Shown: positions 42,417 to 51,160 of the stretch, piece after piece
How the letters are laid out: the number at the start of each line of letters is the position of its first letter
How positions within the stretch are numbered: position 1 is the stretch's first letter
Assembly (NCBI GenBank): GCA_003416985.1
Contig: QVIN01000008.1
Location: 248,001 to 312,000, forward strand
Direction: 5' to 3'
DNA: 64,000 bases
From: Duganella sp. BJB480
GTDB taxonomy: Bacteria > Pseudomonadota > Gammaproteobacteria > Burkholderiales > Burkholderiaceae_D
Notes under the pieces: model-generated
Told to the model about the DNA's origin: nothing
Seen by the model: the letters and a program-made list of their open reading frames with translations, nothing else
Databases searched by the model: none
Translations under genes and position numbers: made by a program

Positions 42417-43300
42417 GGTGTCCGCCGTTTCTGCCCCTCCAGCCAGGCGGCCGGCAGCCTGGCAAGCAAGGGATCGTTGGCCTTCAGGTTGCGCCAGCGC
42501 TTGCCGCCATCGTCCGAATATACCAGCAGATGCGGACTGGGGCCGTCGCCTTGCGGCAGCGCGGCCGCTAGCCAGATCTCGCGCTCGTTGACCACGTGGG
42601 CGCTGACCAGCGACGACAGGCCCGCAGGCAGGTTCACCTTGCGCCAGCGGCGGCCATCGCTCGAACGCAACAGCGTCTGTTCAACCGAGCCGGTGATCCA
42701 CCAGCCTCCGCGCTCGGAATGCGCCAGCTCCACCAGCAAATCCGGGTTGCCCAGCCGCTGCGGCGCCACCACCCGGCAGCGGGCGATGTCGATCCGCTCG
42801 ACCAGGTAGTCGGCCACCGCGCCATCCGCGCCGAAGCGTGTCACCAGCGCCAGCAATGTGTCGCTCGCGCTGGTCAGGACCAGGTTCGCATCTTTCAGCG
42901 CATCGAGCGCACTCTTCTTCGCGTCGAGATGGAGCTGCCGCGGCGACAGGCTGCACTCCTTGCCACCACGCCGGAAGCGATAGCGCTCATCCAGCACCGC
43001 CACCTCCACGCCGTGCGGCAACGCCAGCGCGGCATCCGCGCGCGACACCACCCGGCCGGTGGCGCCATCGATCACCGTGCCGCCGGCGTAGATGCGCCCG
43101 GCCTCGTCAAGCGACAGCGCCGGCCAGGGCCTGCCCCCAGGCAGGATCGCCACAGTGACGGCAGGCTGTGCGTGGATCACAATCTGATATTGGTCCTCGC
43201 TGACACTGGTCGCGCCGAGGCGGTAGTCGAAGGCATTCACACCGGCCAGCGCGGAATGCGCCAGGCTTAAGCCGGCCACTAACATGCCCAGAGGTTTCAT
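42413..43300 (-). CDS. Exported protein with beta-propeller/BNR-like features, unknown function
   Basis: 295 aa from the ATG that has AGGGA six bases upstream; an ATG two codons earlier is too close to that site. A signal peptide ends near SALAG. The body contains repeated short Trp/Gly/Asp motifs such as GSVEQTLLRSSDGRRWRKVN and LLVYSDDGGKRWRNLKANDP, the pattern of BNR/sialidase-type propeller blades (S-D-G-G-x-x-W). Only two clear blades are visible, so a full propeller is uncertain. It is the third gene of the chemoreceptor operon, 9 bases after its neighbour. Confidence 0.65.
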   Translation of the reverse strand: MKPLGMLVAGLSLAHSALAGVNAFDYRLGATSVSEDQYQIVIHAQPAVTVAILPGGRPWPALSLDEAGRIYAGGTVIDGATGRVVSRADAALALPHGVEVAVLDERYRFRRGGKECSLSPRQLHLDAKKSALDALKDANLVLTSASDTLLALVTRFGADGAVADYLVERIDIARCRVVAPQRLGNPDLLVELAHSERGGWWITGSVEQTLLRSSDGRRWRKVNLPAGLSSLVSAHVVNEREIWLAAALPQGDGPSPHLLVYSDDGGKRWRNLKANDPLLARLPAAWLEGQKRRTP

Positions 43301-43309
43301 CGGCATTCC

Positions 43310-44203
43310 CTATGGCGTCTTTAGCGACGACACCACCAGCACCGACAAGCCGAGATTGGCATTGCTCACCTCACCGGATACATTGGCCGTCAATCCAGGA
43401 TTGGCCAGTCCGCACACCAGCGAGACGGCGGGATGCGCCTGCTGCCAGTTGGCCTGCGGCTGCGTGACAGCCAACCGCACATCGCGCATCAGCATGAACG
43501 CCAATGGGATCTCATAGCGCTCGACCATCACCTGCGCCGGCTCGTCGCCCGTTTGGCGCAAGCGGTGGCGGATCGCGTCGGGATTGCCGCAGTGCTGCTG
43601 CACGATCTGGTCGAACGCTGGCGAGTCGAGCTCGGTCAGCGAAAATTCCGGCAGCGCGCGGTATCGCACCTCGACCACTGCCGACGCATGCGGCGCAACG
43701 GCGGCGGTCCATGAATAGGCCACGTAGCCCTGCCATTGGTCGAAGCGCAGTCCTTGCACCGTCGGCAGCCTGGCCAGTTTTTTGGCGTCGGCCTGAAGAT
43801 CGGGCAACGGCGCCAGACCGGCCCGGGCCAGCTCGCGGGTGATGTCGCGCCCCATGAAGTAGCCGCGCCGGTAAACGGCCGGTTTCATCGCACGGCCATT
43901 GAAACTGGCGTCGACATCGGCAAACGATTTATCCAGATGCCCCTCGCCCTCGCCGAGCACCGTGAATTGCGGCGTGCTGGCGTACCAGCCGATTTGCGCG
44001 CCCCGCGCCTCGCCGTTCCGCAGCGTGGTCACGATGGACACGTCCCGACCATCGAGCTTGACGGCGATCTGTTCGACGACGGCCTTGCCGGCTTCCAGTC
44101 CCAGTTTCAACGGCACCGCGTTTTCATCCTCATACGCGGCGACGTTCGCGCCCACAATCAGGAGGGCAAGCAAGGCAGGCCGTGCCAGGACGGGGGATTT
44201 CAC
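43310..44203 (-). CDS. Exported protein, possibly DUF4424-like
   Basis: 297 aa. The start is a GTG directly after the chemoreceptor TGA. A signal peptide (MKSPVLARPALLALLIVGAN) ends near VAAYEDENA. The mature part has features reminiscent of DUF4424 proteins: LDGRDVSIVTTLRNGEA, VDASFNGRAMKP and a GRDITRELARAGLAPLP segment. The family assignment is from memory and tentative. A single C-terminal Cys pair is present (QQHCGNPD and VSLVCGLAN). It is the second gene of the chemoreceptor operon and presumably periplasmic. Confidence 0.6.
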   Translation of the reverse strand: MKSPVLARPALLALLIVGANVAAYEDENAVPLKLGLEAGKAVVEQIAVKLDGRDVSIVTTLRNGEARGAQIGWYASTPQFTVLGEGEGHLDKSFADVDASFNGRAMKPAVYRRGYFMGRDITRELARAGLAPLPDLQADAKKLARLPTVQGLRFDQWQGYVAYSWTAAVAPHASAVVEVRYRALPEFSLTELDSPAFDQIVQQHCGNPDAIRHRLRQTGDEPAQVMVERYEIPLAFMLMRDVRLAVTQPQANWQQAHPAVSLVCGLANPGLTANVSGEVSNANLGLSVLVVSSLKTP

Positions 44204-45805
44204 TCAGCGCAGCGCCAGCTGGCTGCCGGTGCGGCGCGCGGCAGGCACCGCGCCCTCGTTGATCTTGAACACGCTGACGGTCTGCTGCAATTGGCTGGCC
44301 TGGTCCTGCAAGGACTGGGTCGCGGCGGCCGCCTCCTCCACCAGCGCGGCGTTCTGCTGCGTCACCTGATCCATCTGGGCCACCGCCTGGTTGACCTGGT
44401 CGATGCCCTCGCTCTGCTCGCGGCTGGCGGTGGCGATCTCGCCGACGATCTGCGTCACCTGATGGACATTGCCCACCAGCGTGGTCATGGTGGTGCCGGC
44501 CTGCTCCACCAGCGTGGTGCCGAGCTGGATCTTCCGCACCGAATCGTCGATCAGCACCTTGATCTCCTTGGCGGCGGACGCCGAGCGCTGCGCCAGGTTG
44601 CGCACCTCGGTGGCGACCACCGCGAAGCCGCGGCCCTGCTCGCCGGCACGGGCCGCCTCGACCGCCGCGTTCAGCGCCAGGATATTGGTCTGGAAGGCGA
44701 TGCCGTCGATCACGCCGGTGATGTCGACAATCTTGCGCGAGGCGTCGTTGATGTCGTTCATGGTGGAGACCACCTGCTGCATCACCTCGCCGCCCTGGGC
44801 CGCCGTGTTGGACGCGCCCTCCACCAGCGAGCGCGCGTGCTGCGCGTTCTCGGAGTTCTGCCGGACGGTGCTGGTCAGCTCCTCGATCGAGGCGGCGGTT
44901 TCCTCCAGCGAGCTGGCCTGCGTCTCGGTGCGCGCGGACAGTTCCATATTGCCCGCCGCCAGTTCCTGCGAGCCGGAATTGATCACCGCCGCGCCGTTGC
45001 GCACGCGCGACACGGTCGACAGCAGGTCGCCCTGCATGCGCTGGATCGCCTTGAGCAGGCGCTGGATCTCGTTGTCGCCCGAGGCCTCGATGGTGGCCGT
45101 CAGGTCGCCGCTGGCCACGCGGTCGAGCTGCTCGACGGCGCCCTCCAGCGGCAGCAGCACGGTCGAGCGCAACATCAGGTGGGTGGCGGCGACCACGCCC
45201 AGCGCGATCAGCAAGCCCAGCGCCACCAGCCACATGACGATGCCGTATTCGCTGGCGCGCTTCTCGGCCAAGGCCGTGACCTGCTCATCGCCCAGCTTCT
45301 GGAATTTCTCCAGCGCCGCCGAGAAGGCCGCGCCCACCGGCGTCAGCTCCTTGGAGTTGATGGCCGAGTAGGCCGCCGTATCGTCCTTGACCAGCGCGTC
45401 GGCCGCGCGGTCCAGCACCGCCGACAGCTTGCGGCCCGATTCGAGCAGATCCTTCTTCAACTGCGCATCCTGGCCGGGGAAGGCCGGCGCCTTTTCGAAC
45501 TTGTCGAGGAAGTCCAGCGTGCGCTGGTAGGATTTCTTGGCGCTGCCCAGCGCGGAATCGCGCTCGGTCTTGTTGTCGCTTTCCTTCAGTGCGGAATAGC
45601 CGCGCGTCAGGGCCGAGCGGGTGCGCGTGGTGTCCTTGTAGGCATCGTTGATGGTGATGATCTGCGAGGAGATCGCGTGCACCTCCGCGATCGACTGGTT
45701 GGACTGCTGCAGCGCGAAGATGCCCAGTCCTGCACCGGCGAGCAACATCGCAGTAAACAACACCAGCACGCCCAGCAAGCTCGCCCGCACAGTAACCTTA
45801 TTCAT
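44204..45805 (-). CDS. Methyl-accepting chemotaxis protein
   Basis: 533 aa from the ATG with GGAGG just upstream. TM1 (about 7-30) is followed by a periplasmic four-helix-bundle sensor (31-185) with the TarH-like TRSALTRGYSALKESDNKTE segment. TM2 follows (VMWLVALGLLIALGVVAATH), then HAMP and the cytoplasmic signalling hairpin with the tip sequence IDGIAFQTNILALNAAVEAA. It ends SQLALR, so there is no C-terminal CheR-binding pentapeptide. It senses an unknown ligand and signals to CheA. Three genes for exported proteins follow without gaps, suggesting ligand capture or processing partners. Confidence 0.93.
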   Translation of the reverse strand: MNKVTVRASLLGVLVLFTAMLLAGAGLGIFALQQSNQSIAEVHAISSQIITINDAYKDTTRTRSALTRGYSALKESDNKTERDSALGSAKKSYQRTLDFLDKFEKAPAFPGQDAQLKKDLLESGRKLSAVLDRAADALVKDDTAAYSAINSKELTPVGAAFSAALEKFQKLGDEQVTALAEKRASEYGIVMWLVALGLLIALGVVAATHLMLRSTVLLPLEGAVEQLDRVASGDLTATIEASGDNEIQRLLKAIQRMQGDLLSTVSRVRNGAAVINSGSQELAAGNMELSARTETQASSLEETAASIEELTSTVRQNSENAQHARSLVEGASNTAAQGGEVMQQVVSTMNDINDASRKIVDITGVIDGIAFQTNILALNAAVEAARAGEQGRGFAVVATEVRNLAQRSASAAKEIKVLIDDSVRKIQLGTTLVEQAGTTMTTLVGNVHQVTQIVGEIATASREQSEGIDQVNQAVAQMDQVTQQNAALVEEAAAATQSLQDQASQLQQTVSVFKINEGAVPAARRTGSQLALR

Positions 45806-45885
45806 CCCGCCTCCAAAGATTGATATTTCCAATTAGCAATACTATATCAAATTTTAAAGTTTTCTGATCCGGGAGCGCGCCGGCC

Positions 45886-46350
45886 TCAGGCCGGTTTATG
45901 CACCATCAGCCAGTACACCACCAGCAAACCGGCGAAGGCGGGGAAGCCAAGCGCAGTCCAGATTTTTTCGTAGCGCCAGTAGCGCGCCGGCAGCGCCTCG
46001 CCGCTATGCGCCGCGTGAACCGCCATGTCGCGCATCCGCAGCTGCAGCCAGACCACCGGCAGCCAGCAGGCGCCGGCCAACAGGTACAGCGCCATCGACC
46101 ACACGATCCAGGTCGCGGTGAACGGGAAGCCCGCCAGGTGGATCATCCATAGCCCGGACAAGGGCTGGATGACGACCGCCGGCGTGGTGAACCACCAGTC
46201 GGCCCTGGCGACCAGCCGCGTCACCACCGCCATCGCCTGCACGTTGCCGCTGCGGTTGACGAAGAACATGTAGAACGCCGTGCCGAAGCCGGTGCCGAAC
46301 ATCAGGGTGGCCGACAGGATGTGCAGCCATTTGATCGCGAGGTAGTCCAT
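45886..46350 (-). CDS. DUF2269-like membrane protein
   Basis: 154 aa with four membrane spans: LAIKWLHILSATLMFGTGFG, TTPAVVIQPLSGLWMIHLAG, TWIVWSMALYLLAGACWLPV and the C-terminal FPAFAGLLVVYWLMV. The start overlaps the upstream stop by one base (TAATG), so it is the last gene of the five-gene operon. A His in TM1 (WLHILSA) and a Trp-rich character are typical of this group of small integral proteins. Function unknown. Confidence 0.75.
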   Translation of the reverse strand: MDYLAIKWLHILSATLMFGTGFGTAFYMFFVNRSGNVQAMAVVTRLVARADWWFTTPAVVIQPLSGLWMIHLAGFPFTATWIVWSMALYLLAGACWLPVVWLQLRMRDMAVHAAHSGEALPARYWRYEKIWTALGFPAFAGLLVVYWLMVHKPA

Positions 46351-47645
46351 TATTTGCTCACTCTCCACATCAACAACATCAACGCCAGCAAGGGCAGGTT
46401 CTTGCTCAGCGGGCCAAACGGATGCAGCCAGAACTCCGGCAGGCACACGCTCATGATGACGGTGTAGCCGCCGGCCAGCGCCAGCTGCGCCGCCCACAGC
46501 CAGCGGCGCGGCCGCAGCAACAGCAGCGCGCCCACGGCGGCGTCCATGAAGCTGGCCGCCAGCAGCATCGGCTCCCGCAGGCCGGCCGGTACCCCGCAGG
46601 CCGCCAGCCATGACATGCTTTGCGCATGCGGCCAGCCGAACCACGAGACCCAGGCGGTGATTAGCCAAAGCAGCGCGACCGTCATCGTGATCAGCGGCGC
46701 GGCCCAACTCCAGACGGCGCCGATGCGCTGCGCTGGCCGCGCGAAGCGCGCCGGATCGCGCAGCGGGCGGCCCAGCATCGCGACGACGGGAGCCGCGTCG
46801 GCCGTGTTGCCGCCGTCGGCGCTTTGCTCCAGCATGCGCAGCGAGTCCGGCGTCAGCGCACTCGATGGCATCCATGCCGCCACGCGCGCGGCCATCCGCG
46901 CCAGCGGCATCGGCAGGTCCAGCACCAGTGACGGCGCGGACCGCATGCCGCCGCGCAGTGCGCCGAGGTAGCCGGCCAGCGTCATCGCGCGTGGGCCGAC
47001 TGCTGCCAGCTCACGCGGCGCCTCGCCGATTGCGGCCATCTCGTGCGGCGCCTCGCCGCCCGCCATCGCCAGCCGGGCGATCAGCGCCGCCAGGTCGTCG
47101 ATGTGGATCGGCTGTACCTTGGCCTCATGCGCCATCGGCAGCATCAGCAACGGCAAGGTCGCCAGCGCGCGGAACAGGACACTGCTGGCGCCGTCCTCGC
47201 CATACACCAGCGAGGGCCGGACGATGGTGGCGCTGAGCGTGCGCGCCAGCAGATCGGCATCCGCCGCACCTTTGCTGCACCAGTAGGCGGTCACCGCGTC
47301 CGGATGGCTGCCGAGCGCGGACAGCTGCACCACGCGCCGCACGCCGAGGCGCTCGCAAGCGCCGAACAACGCGACAGGGGCGGCGCGGTGCAGCAGGTCG
47401 AAATCGCCGGCTTGTTCCTCGCGGAGGATGCCGACGCAATTGACCACCGCATCCACACCGGCCAACAGCGGCAGCCAGTCGTCTTCGCTGGTCATGCGGC
47501 CGAAGTCGATCTCGATCCAATCATCGGGATGCTCATCTTGCGGACGATGGCGGCTGGCGCCGGTCGTCGTGCAGCCGGCGGCGCGCAAGGCCCGCAGCGC
47601 ATGACTGCCGACCAGGCCTGTCGCGCCAAGTACCAATGCTTTCAT
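46350..47645 (-). CDS. NAD(P)-binding epimerase-like protein fused to a DoxX-like membrane domain
   Basis: 431 aa from the ATG with GGAGGATGAC upstream. The N-terminal Rossmann fold has KALVLGATGLVGSHALRALR and the atypical-SDR features VDAVVNCVGILREEQ and VVQLSALGSHPDAVTAYWCSK. The C-terminal 130 residues have four spans of DoxX-like type (LITMTVALLWLITAWVSWFG to the end). A short internal duplication is seen (GEAPHEMAAI followed by GEAPRELAAV). Fusions of this kind are annotated as SDR family oxidoreductases with a DoxX-like domain. The substrate is unknown. Confidence 0.82.
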   Translation of the reverse strand: MKALVLGATGLVGSHALRALRAAGCTTTGASRHRPQDEHPDDWIEIDFGRMTSEDDWLPLLAGVDAVVNCVGILREEQAGDFDLLHRAAPVALFGACERLGVRRVVQLSALGSHPDAVTAYWCSKGAADADLLARTLSATIVRPSLVYGEDGASSVLFRALATLPLLMLPMAHEAKVQPIHIDDLAALIARLAMAGGEAPHEMAAIGEAPRELAAVGPRAMTLAGYLGALRGGMRSAPSLVLDLPMPLARMAARVAAWMPSSALTPDSLRMLEQSADGGNTADAAPVVAMLGRPLRDPARFARPAQRIGAVWSWAAPLITMTVALLWLITAWVSWFGWPHAQSMSWLAACGVPAGLREPMLLAASFMDAAVGALLLLRPRRWLWAAQLALAGGYTVIMSVCLPEFWLHPFGPLSKNLPLLALMLLMWRVSK

Positions 47646-47657
47646 GTCATCCTCCAA

Positions 47658-49106
47658 TCAGGCCAGGCTGCGCAGCGCGCCTTCCAGCTGCGGATGGCGG
47701 AACGCGTAGCCGCAGGCCAGCAGCCGCGCGGGGGCGACGCGCTGGCCCTCCAGCAGCAGGTCGGCCTGCTCGCCCAGCATCAGGCGCATCGGCCAGCCCG
47801 GCGTGGGGAAGCCATATGGACGATGCAGCACGGCCGCCGCCACGCGGTTGAACCGCGCTTGCGTGAGGCTCTCCGGCGCCGTGAAGTTGAAGACGCCCTC
47901 CTCGCCCGAGCTGCACAGGTGGGCGATGCCGCCGATGACATCGTCCACGTGGATCCACGACAGCCATTGCGTGCCGCCGCCCAGCGGCCCGCCCAGTCCC
48001 AGCTTGATGGGCAACAGCATCATCGGCAGCGCGCCCTGCGTGCCCAGCACCAGCCCGAAGCGCGTGCAGGCCACGCGCACGCCGTGGGCCGCCGCGCCTT
48101 GCGCCGCCTGCTCCCATTCGCGACACAGGTCGGACATGAACATGGGTTGCGGGCCGTCGTTTTCCGTCAACACGGTATCGTCTCCGCGCCGCTGCGTGCC
48201 GTAGTAGCCGATCGCGGAGGCCGATATCAACTGCGCCGGCTTGTGCTCGGCCGCGGCGATCCAGGCCTCCAGATTGTTCGTCAACGCGACGCGGCTGGCG
48301 CGCAGCGCGGCACGGCGTGCGGCGGTCCAGCGCCAGCCCAGGATGCGCGCGCCGGCCAGGTTGATCACGACATCGATGCGGCGCGACGCCGGCAATTGCG
48401 CCATGCTGTCCACGCAATCGACGCGGCCGTCGAACAGCCACGCGGCTTGCCGCACCTGGCGGGTCAGCACCGTCACGCGATGGCCGTCGCGCAGCAGGGC
48501 GCGCACCAGGCGCTGGCCGATAAAGCCGGTGGCGCCGGTCACCAGGAAGCTGCGCTCCGGCGCGCCGAAACCCGGCTCCGGCGCGGCGCCGTCGCGCAGC
48601 GCCAGCTTGCCGATGGCCCTGGCGGCAAACGCGTCGCGCACGCCGGACAGGCCGACGCCCACGCCGCACAGCGCCAGGAACACGCTCAACGCGCCTTGCG
48701 GCTGCCAGGCCAGCGCGGTCGGCATCGCCCACCACGCGGGTGTGTTCAACGCCAGCAGCGCGATGAAGGCGCCGCCGTTCATCGCCAGCACGGTGTGGGT
48801 CACGCGCTCGGTGGCCGGCAGCAGGCGGGTGCGGTCCTCCACCACGAAGTCCCACAGGGTCAGCACGATCTCGACCGAGAACACGGCCAGCAGCACCAAG
48901 GCCCACGCGCCGTGGAACGCCCAGCCGGCAAGGCCGATGAACAAGGCGCTGTAGATCAGTGCGCGCACGGCGTGGATGGACAGCTCGCGCCGTGCGGTGG
49001 CGCGGCCGGGCAGCGCCTCGGTCAGCTCGTGGTGGTACAGGGTGTCGAACGCGCCAAGGCAGCCCTGGGCGGCCATGAGCTGCAGCGCTATCAGATGGGT
49101 ATTCAT
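47658..49106 (-). CDS. TIGR01777-family epimerase with N-terminal membrane domain
   Basis: 482 aa. Residues 1-170 hold three to four membrane spans (ALIYSALFIGLAGWAFHGAW and others). The C-terminal 300 residues are a TIGR01777 (YfcH-type) NAD(P)-binding protein: FLVTGATGFIGQRLVRALLR, VVINLAGARILGWRWTAARR, ISASAIGYYGTQRRGDD and the DUF1731-like end YGFPTPGWPMRLMLGEQADL. The start overlaps the stop of the DUF4166 gene by four bases. TIGR01777 and DUF4166 genes often occur together, but their reaction is not known. The membrane fusion places it at the inner membrane. Confidence 0.85.
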   Translation of the reverse strand: MNTHLIALQLMAAQGCLGAFDTLYHHELTEALPGRATARRELSIHAVRALIYSALFIGLAGWAFHGAWALVLLAVFSVEIVLTLWDFVVEDRTRLLPATERVTHTVLAMNGGAFIALLALNTPAWWAMPTALAWQPQGALSVFLALCGVGVGLSGVRDAFAARAIGKLALRDGAAPEPGFGAPERSFLVTGATGFIGQRLVRALLRDGHRVTVLTRQVRQAAWLFDGRVDCVDSMAQLPASRRIDVVINLAGARILGWRWTAARRAALRASRVALTNNLEAWIAAAEHKPAQLISASAIGYYGTQRRGDDTVLTENDGPQPMFMSDLCREWEQAAQGAAAHGVRVACTRFGLVLGTQGALPMMLLPIKLGLGGPLGGGTQWLSWIHVDDVIGGIAHLCSSGEEGVFNFTAPESLTQARFNRVAAAVLHRPYGFPTPGWPMRLMLGEQADLLLEGQRVAPARLLACGYAFRHPQLEGALRSLA

Positions 49107-49723
49107 GCTGTCACCTCGCGAAATACGCCTGCTTGTGTGAATGTGGTGCCGAACAGCGCGTGCCGGATCTCGATGCGGATGTCGAACTGGTTGGCGCTGT
49201 TGTTGCGGTGGCAGAGGAAGGTCTTGCCCGGCGTGAGCACGCCCGGCAGCGGTATGCGGACGCCCAGCACCTCCCAGAAATAGCCGTCGCTTTCGAAGTG
49301 CAGGTTGCCGTCGCGGACGTCCAGCAGCAGCTTCATGCCCAGGCCCATGCCGACGTATTCGAGCACTTCGCCCTTGCTGCTCTCGGCCATGAAGGAGGTG
49401 AACATGACCGGCTTGCGGCCGTTGAGCCGGTAGATGCGCTGCTTGAAGATCGAGGCGCAATCGGGCTTGGAGTAGACCTGGATGTCGACCGGGAAGTCGG
49501 CGTCGTTGTAGGGCATCAGCGCGCCCTGGATCAGCGGCATGGTCAGGTAGCCGAGCAGCCGCCCGATACGCGAGCACGTCAGCTCGGACAGGCTGCCGCT
49601 GTAGTTGAGCGGCTTGCCCGGCAGCGGATTCTTGTCGAAGCGCGCCTGGATGTCGGGATGCAGCCGGCGCCATTCCGGCCCCAGGATTTTCTTGAACAGC
49701 TCACCTTCGGAGGGAATCATCAT
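49103..49723 (-). CDS. DUF4166 domain protein
   Basis: 206 aa. It starts at the first of two adjacent ATG codons, with AAGGG eight bases upstream and overlapping the stop of the preceding gene. Family-like segments are LGPEWRRLHPDIQARFDKNP at the N-terminus, SGSLSELTCSRIGRLLGYLT, and the C-terminal beta-rich half (TSFMAESSKGEVLEYVGMGL). DUF4166 proteins have no established function and are usually found beside TIGR01777 epimerases or saccharopine-dehydrogenase-like proteins, as here. No signal peptide; likely cytoplasmic and possibly membrane-associated with its partners. Confidence 0.8.
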   Translation of the reverse strand: MMIPSEGELFKKILGPEWRRLHPDIQARFDKNPLPGKPLNYSGSLSELTCSRIGRLLGYLTMPLIQGALMPYNDADFPVDIQVYSKPDCASIFKQRIYRLNGRKPVMFTSFMAESSKGEVLEYVGMGLGMKLLLDVRDGNLHFESDGYFWEVLGVRIPLPGVLTPGKTFLCHRNNSANQFDIRIEIRHALFGTTFTQAGVFREVTA

Positions 49724-50172
49724 GATATTGCCCTTGTATGTTTGAATGCCAGGTCGTGCCTGCACAGCCACAACAGCGGCGGCAGCATGACCGCCAGCGC
49801 CGACGTATCGATCCACAGGTTGATCCAGCAATGCGCGCGCGCCGAGATCAACATGTCCTGCGGCGCCCACACCAGCAGGCCGGCGATGAGCATGAACCAG
49901 GCGAAGGCGTTGCGTTGCTTGTCGCCGATGACCGCCAGGCCGGCCATCCAGATCGCCGCCGCCTGCACCGTCGGGCCGAACAGCGAGATCCACCACACGT
50001 GCAGCGCCTGGCCGGCGGCCGGGGCCTCCGCGCCAAAGAAAAATTCTTCGATGCCGCGACGGTAAGCGCCGCCGATGGCCGCGCCCGCACACAGCGGCAG
50101 CAGCACGCCCACCAGCAAGTGCACCGCCACCGTCGCGTAGATCCACCGCACCAGCCAGGTTCTCGTTCTCAT
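49720..50172 (-). CDS. Membrane protein of unknown function (first gene of the GbsR-controlled operon)
   Basis: 150 aa with four membrane spans (about 9-33, 60-82, 88-105 and 117-137). It begins MRTRTWLVRWIYATVAVHLL and shows a conserved-looking HVWWISLFGPTVQAAAIWMA. It is not recognised as a known family. It overlaps the DUF4166 gene by four bases and is preceded, 14 bases upstream of the start codon, by the palindrome ATTTCTGTAAAAACAGAAAT. That palindrome is repeated in front of the regulator gene, so this operon is very probably repressed or activated by that regulator. Confidence 0.65.
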   Translation of the reverse strand: MRTRTWLVRWIYATVAVHLLVGVLLPLCAGAAIGGAYRRGIEEFFFGAEAPAAGQALHVWWISLFGPTVQAAAIWMAGLAVIGDKQRNAFAWFMLIAGLLVWAPQDMLISARAHCWINLWIDTSALAVMLPPLLWLCRHDLAFKHTRAIS

Positions 50173-50185
50173 GACTCCATCCGTA

Positions 50186-50205
50186 ATTTCTGTAAAAACA
50201 GAAAT
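50186..50205. promoter_or_regulatory. Operator candidate 1: ATTTCTGT-AAAA-ACAGAAAT
   Basis: A perfect inverted repeat with 8-base arms and a 4-base spacer sits 14 bases before the first gene of the five-gene membrane/redox operon. The same arms and spacing recur at 51161-51180 before the GbsR-type regulator gene. Two perfect copies this close together and both at promoters are unlikely by chance. Confidence 0.75.
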
Positions 50206-50220
50206 AGAAAGTGAAAAAAA

Positions 50221-50619
50221 TCAGCGCAATGGGTGTTTATAGGCGCACACGCCATCGGCGCAGGCGGGCCGGCCCAGCCAGCCGGAGATGCGATAGCGGT
50301 TACGGGCGAAGCCGCGATACAGCGCGGCAAACAATGGCCTCAGCCAGCGCACGCGCAACGGCGCCACCATCCAGCCGCGTCCGACCAGCGTATAGGCGGC
50401 CAGCAAGCTATCGATGCCGACCAGCAGACGCCCATCGGTGCTCTGCGCGTGCATTTCGGTCTCCAGCGCGTGCATGCTGACGCCCGGCGGCGGCACAAAG
50501 TCCGGGGCGGCGATATCCACGAACGCCAGGCGGCGCGCGCGGTCCCAGCCGCGCAGACGGGAGACTTCGACGCGGCAAAAGCCGCAGCTGCCGTCGTAGT
50601 ACAGCGTCAGCGTATCCAT
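50221..50619 (-). CDS. DCC-family thiol-disulfide oxidoreductase-like protein (DUF393)
   Basis: 132 aa. The N-terminal motif LTLYYDGSCGFCRVEVSRL holds the defining D-x-x-C-x-x-C, a thioredoxin-like redox pair. The middle has the family segment GRLLVGIDSLLAAY and the C-terminal YRGFARNRYRISGWLGRPAC with extra cysteines (PACADGVCAYK). Proteins of this family are often annotated as thiol-disulfide oxidoreductases without a proven partner. It lies one base after the regulator stop and is thus in the regulator transcript. Confidence 0.85.
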   Translation of the reverse strand: MDTLTLYYDGSCGFCRVEVSRLRGWDRARRLAFVDIAAPDFVPPPGVSMHALETEMHAQSTDGRLLVGIDSLLAAYTLVGRGWMVAPLRVRWLRPLFAALYRGFARNRYRISGWLGRPACADGVCAYKHPLR

Positions 50620-50620
50620 G

Positions 50621-51148
50621 TCAGTCTCCGCCCAGCAGCCGCGCCACCTTGCCGCCCATCTTCAGGAAGCGCTGCATGGTGGCCGGCGGCAGGTGCTTGT
50701 AATCGCCGTAGGTGGCGGTCAGCATTTCGAGGAAGTCCAGCACCTGGTCCATCTTGACCTTGGTGGCCTGCTCCAGCGCCGGATCGTTTTCAGCCTCGGC
50801 CGCGCATTCGCGCAGCACGGCCAGCGTGGGATCGATCTCGCGCTTCTTGCGCTCCTCGACGATGACGCGGAAGATTTCCCACACGTCCTGCAGGGCGACG
50901 AAGTGGTCGCGGCGGTCGCCGGCCACGTGGCTGATACGCACCAGCCCCCAGCCCTGCAGCTCCTTCAAGCTGTTGCTGACGTTGGAGCGCGCCACGCCCA
51001 GCGTGTCGGCGATCTCCTCGGCCGGCAGCGGGCGGTTGGACAGGAACAGCAGCGCGTGGATCTGCGCCACCGTGCGGTTGACGCCCCAGCGCGTGCCCAT
51101 CTCTCCCCAGTGCAGGATGTACTTCTGGATGGTCGGCGCGAGCGTCAT
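50621..51148 (-). CDS. GbsR/MarR-family transcriptional regulator
   Basis: 175 aa. The winged-helix region (about 20-95) reads AQIHALLFLSNRPLPAEEIA, then DTLGVARSNVSNSLKELQGW as the helix-turn-helix and VAGDRRDHFVALQDVW as the wing, the pattern of GbsR-type (COG1510) regulators. The C-terminal helical part (100-175) forms the dimer. A perfect palindrome with the same arms lies 12 bases upstream of its own start and ahead of the neighbouring five-gene operon. It probably represses both until an unknown signal arrives. Confidence 0.85.
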   Translation of the reverse strand: MTLAPTIQKYILHWGEMGTRWGVNRTVAQIHALLFLSNRPLPAEEIADTLGVARSNVSNSLKELQGWGLVRISHVAGDRRDHFVALQDVWEIFRVIVEERKKREIDPTLAVLRECAAEAENDPALEQATKVKMDQVLDFLEMLTATYGDYKHLPPATMQRFLKMGGKVARLLGGD

Positions 51149-51160
51149 GGTATTTCCTTA

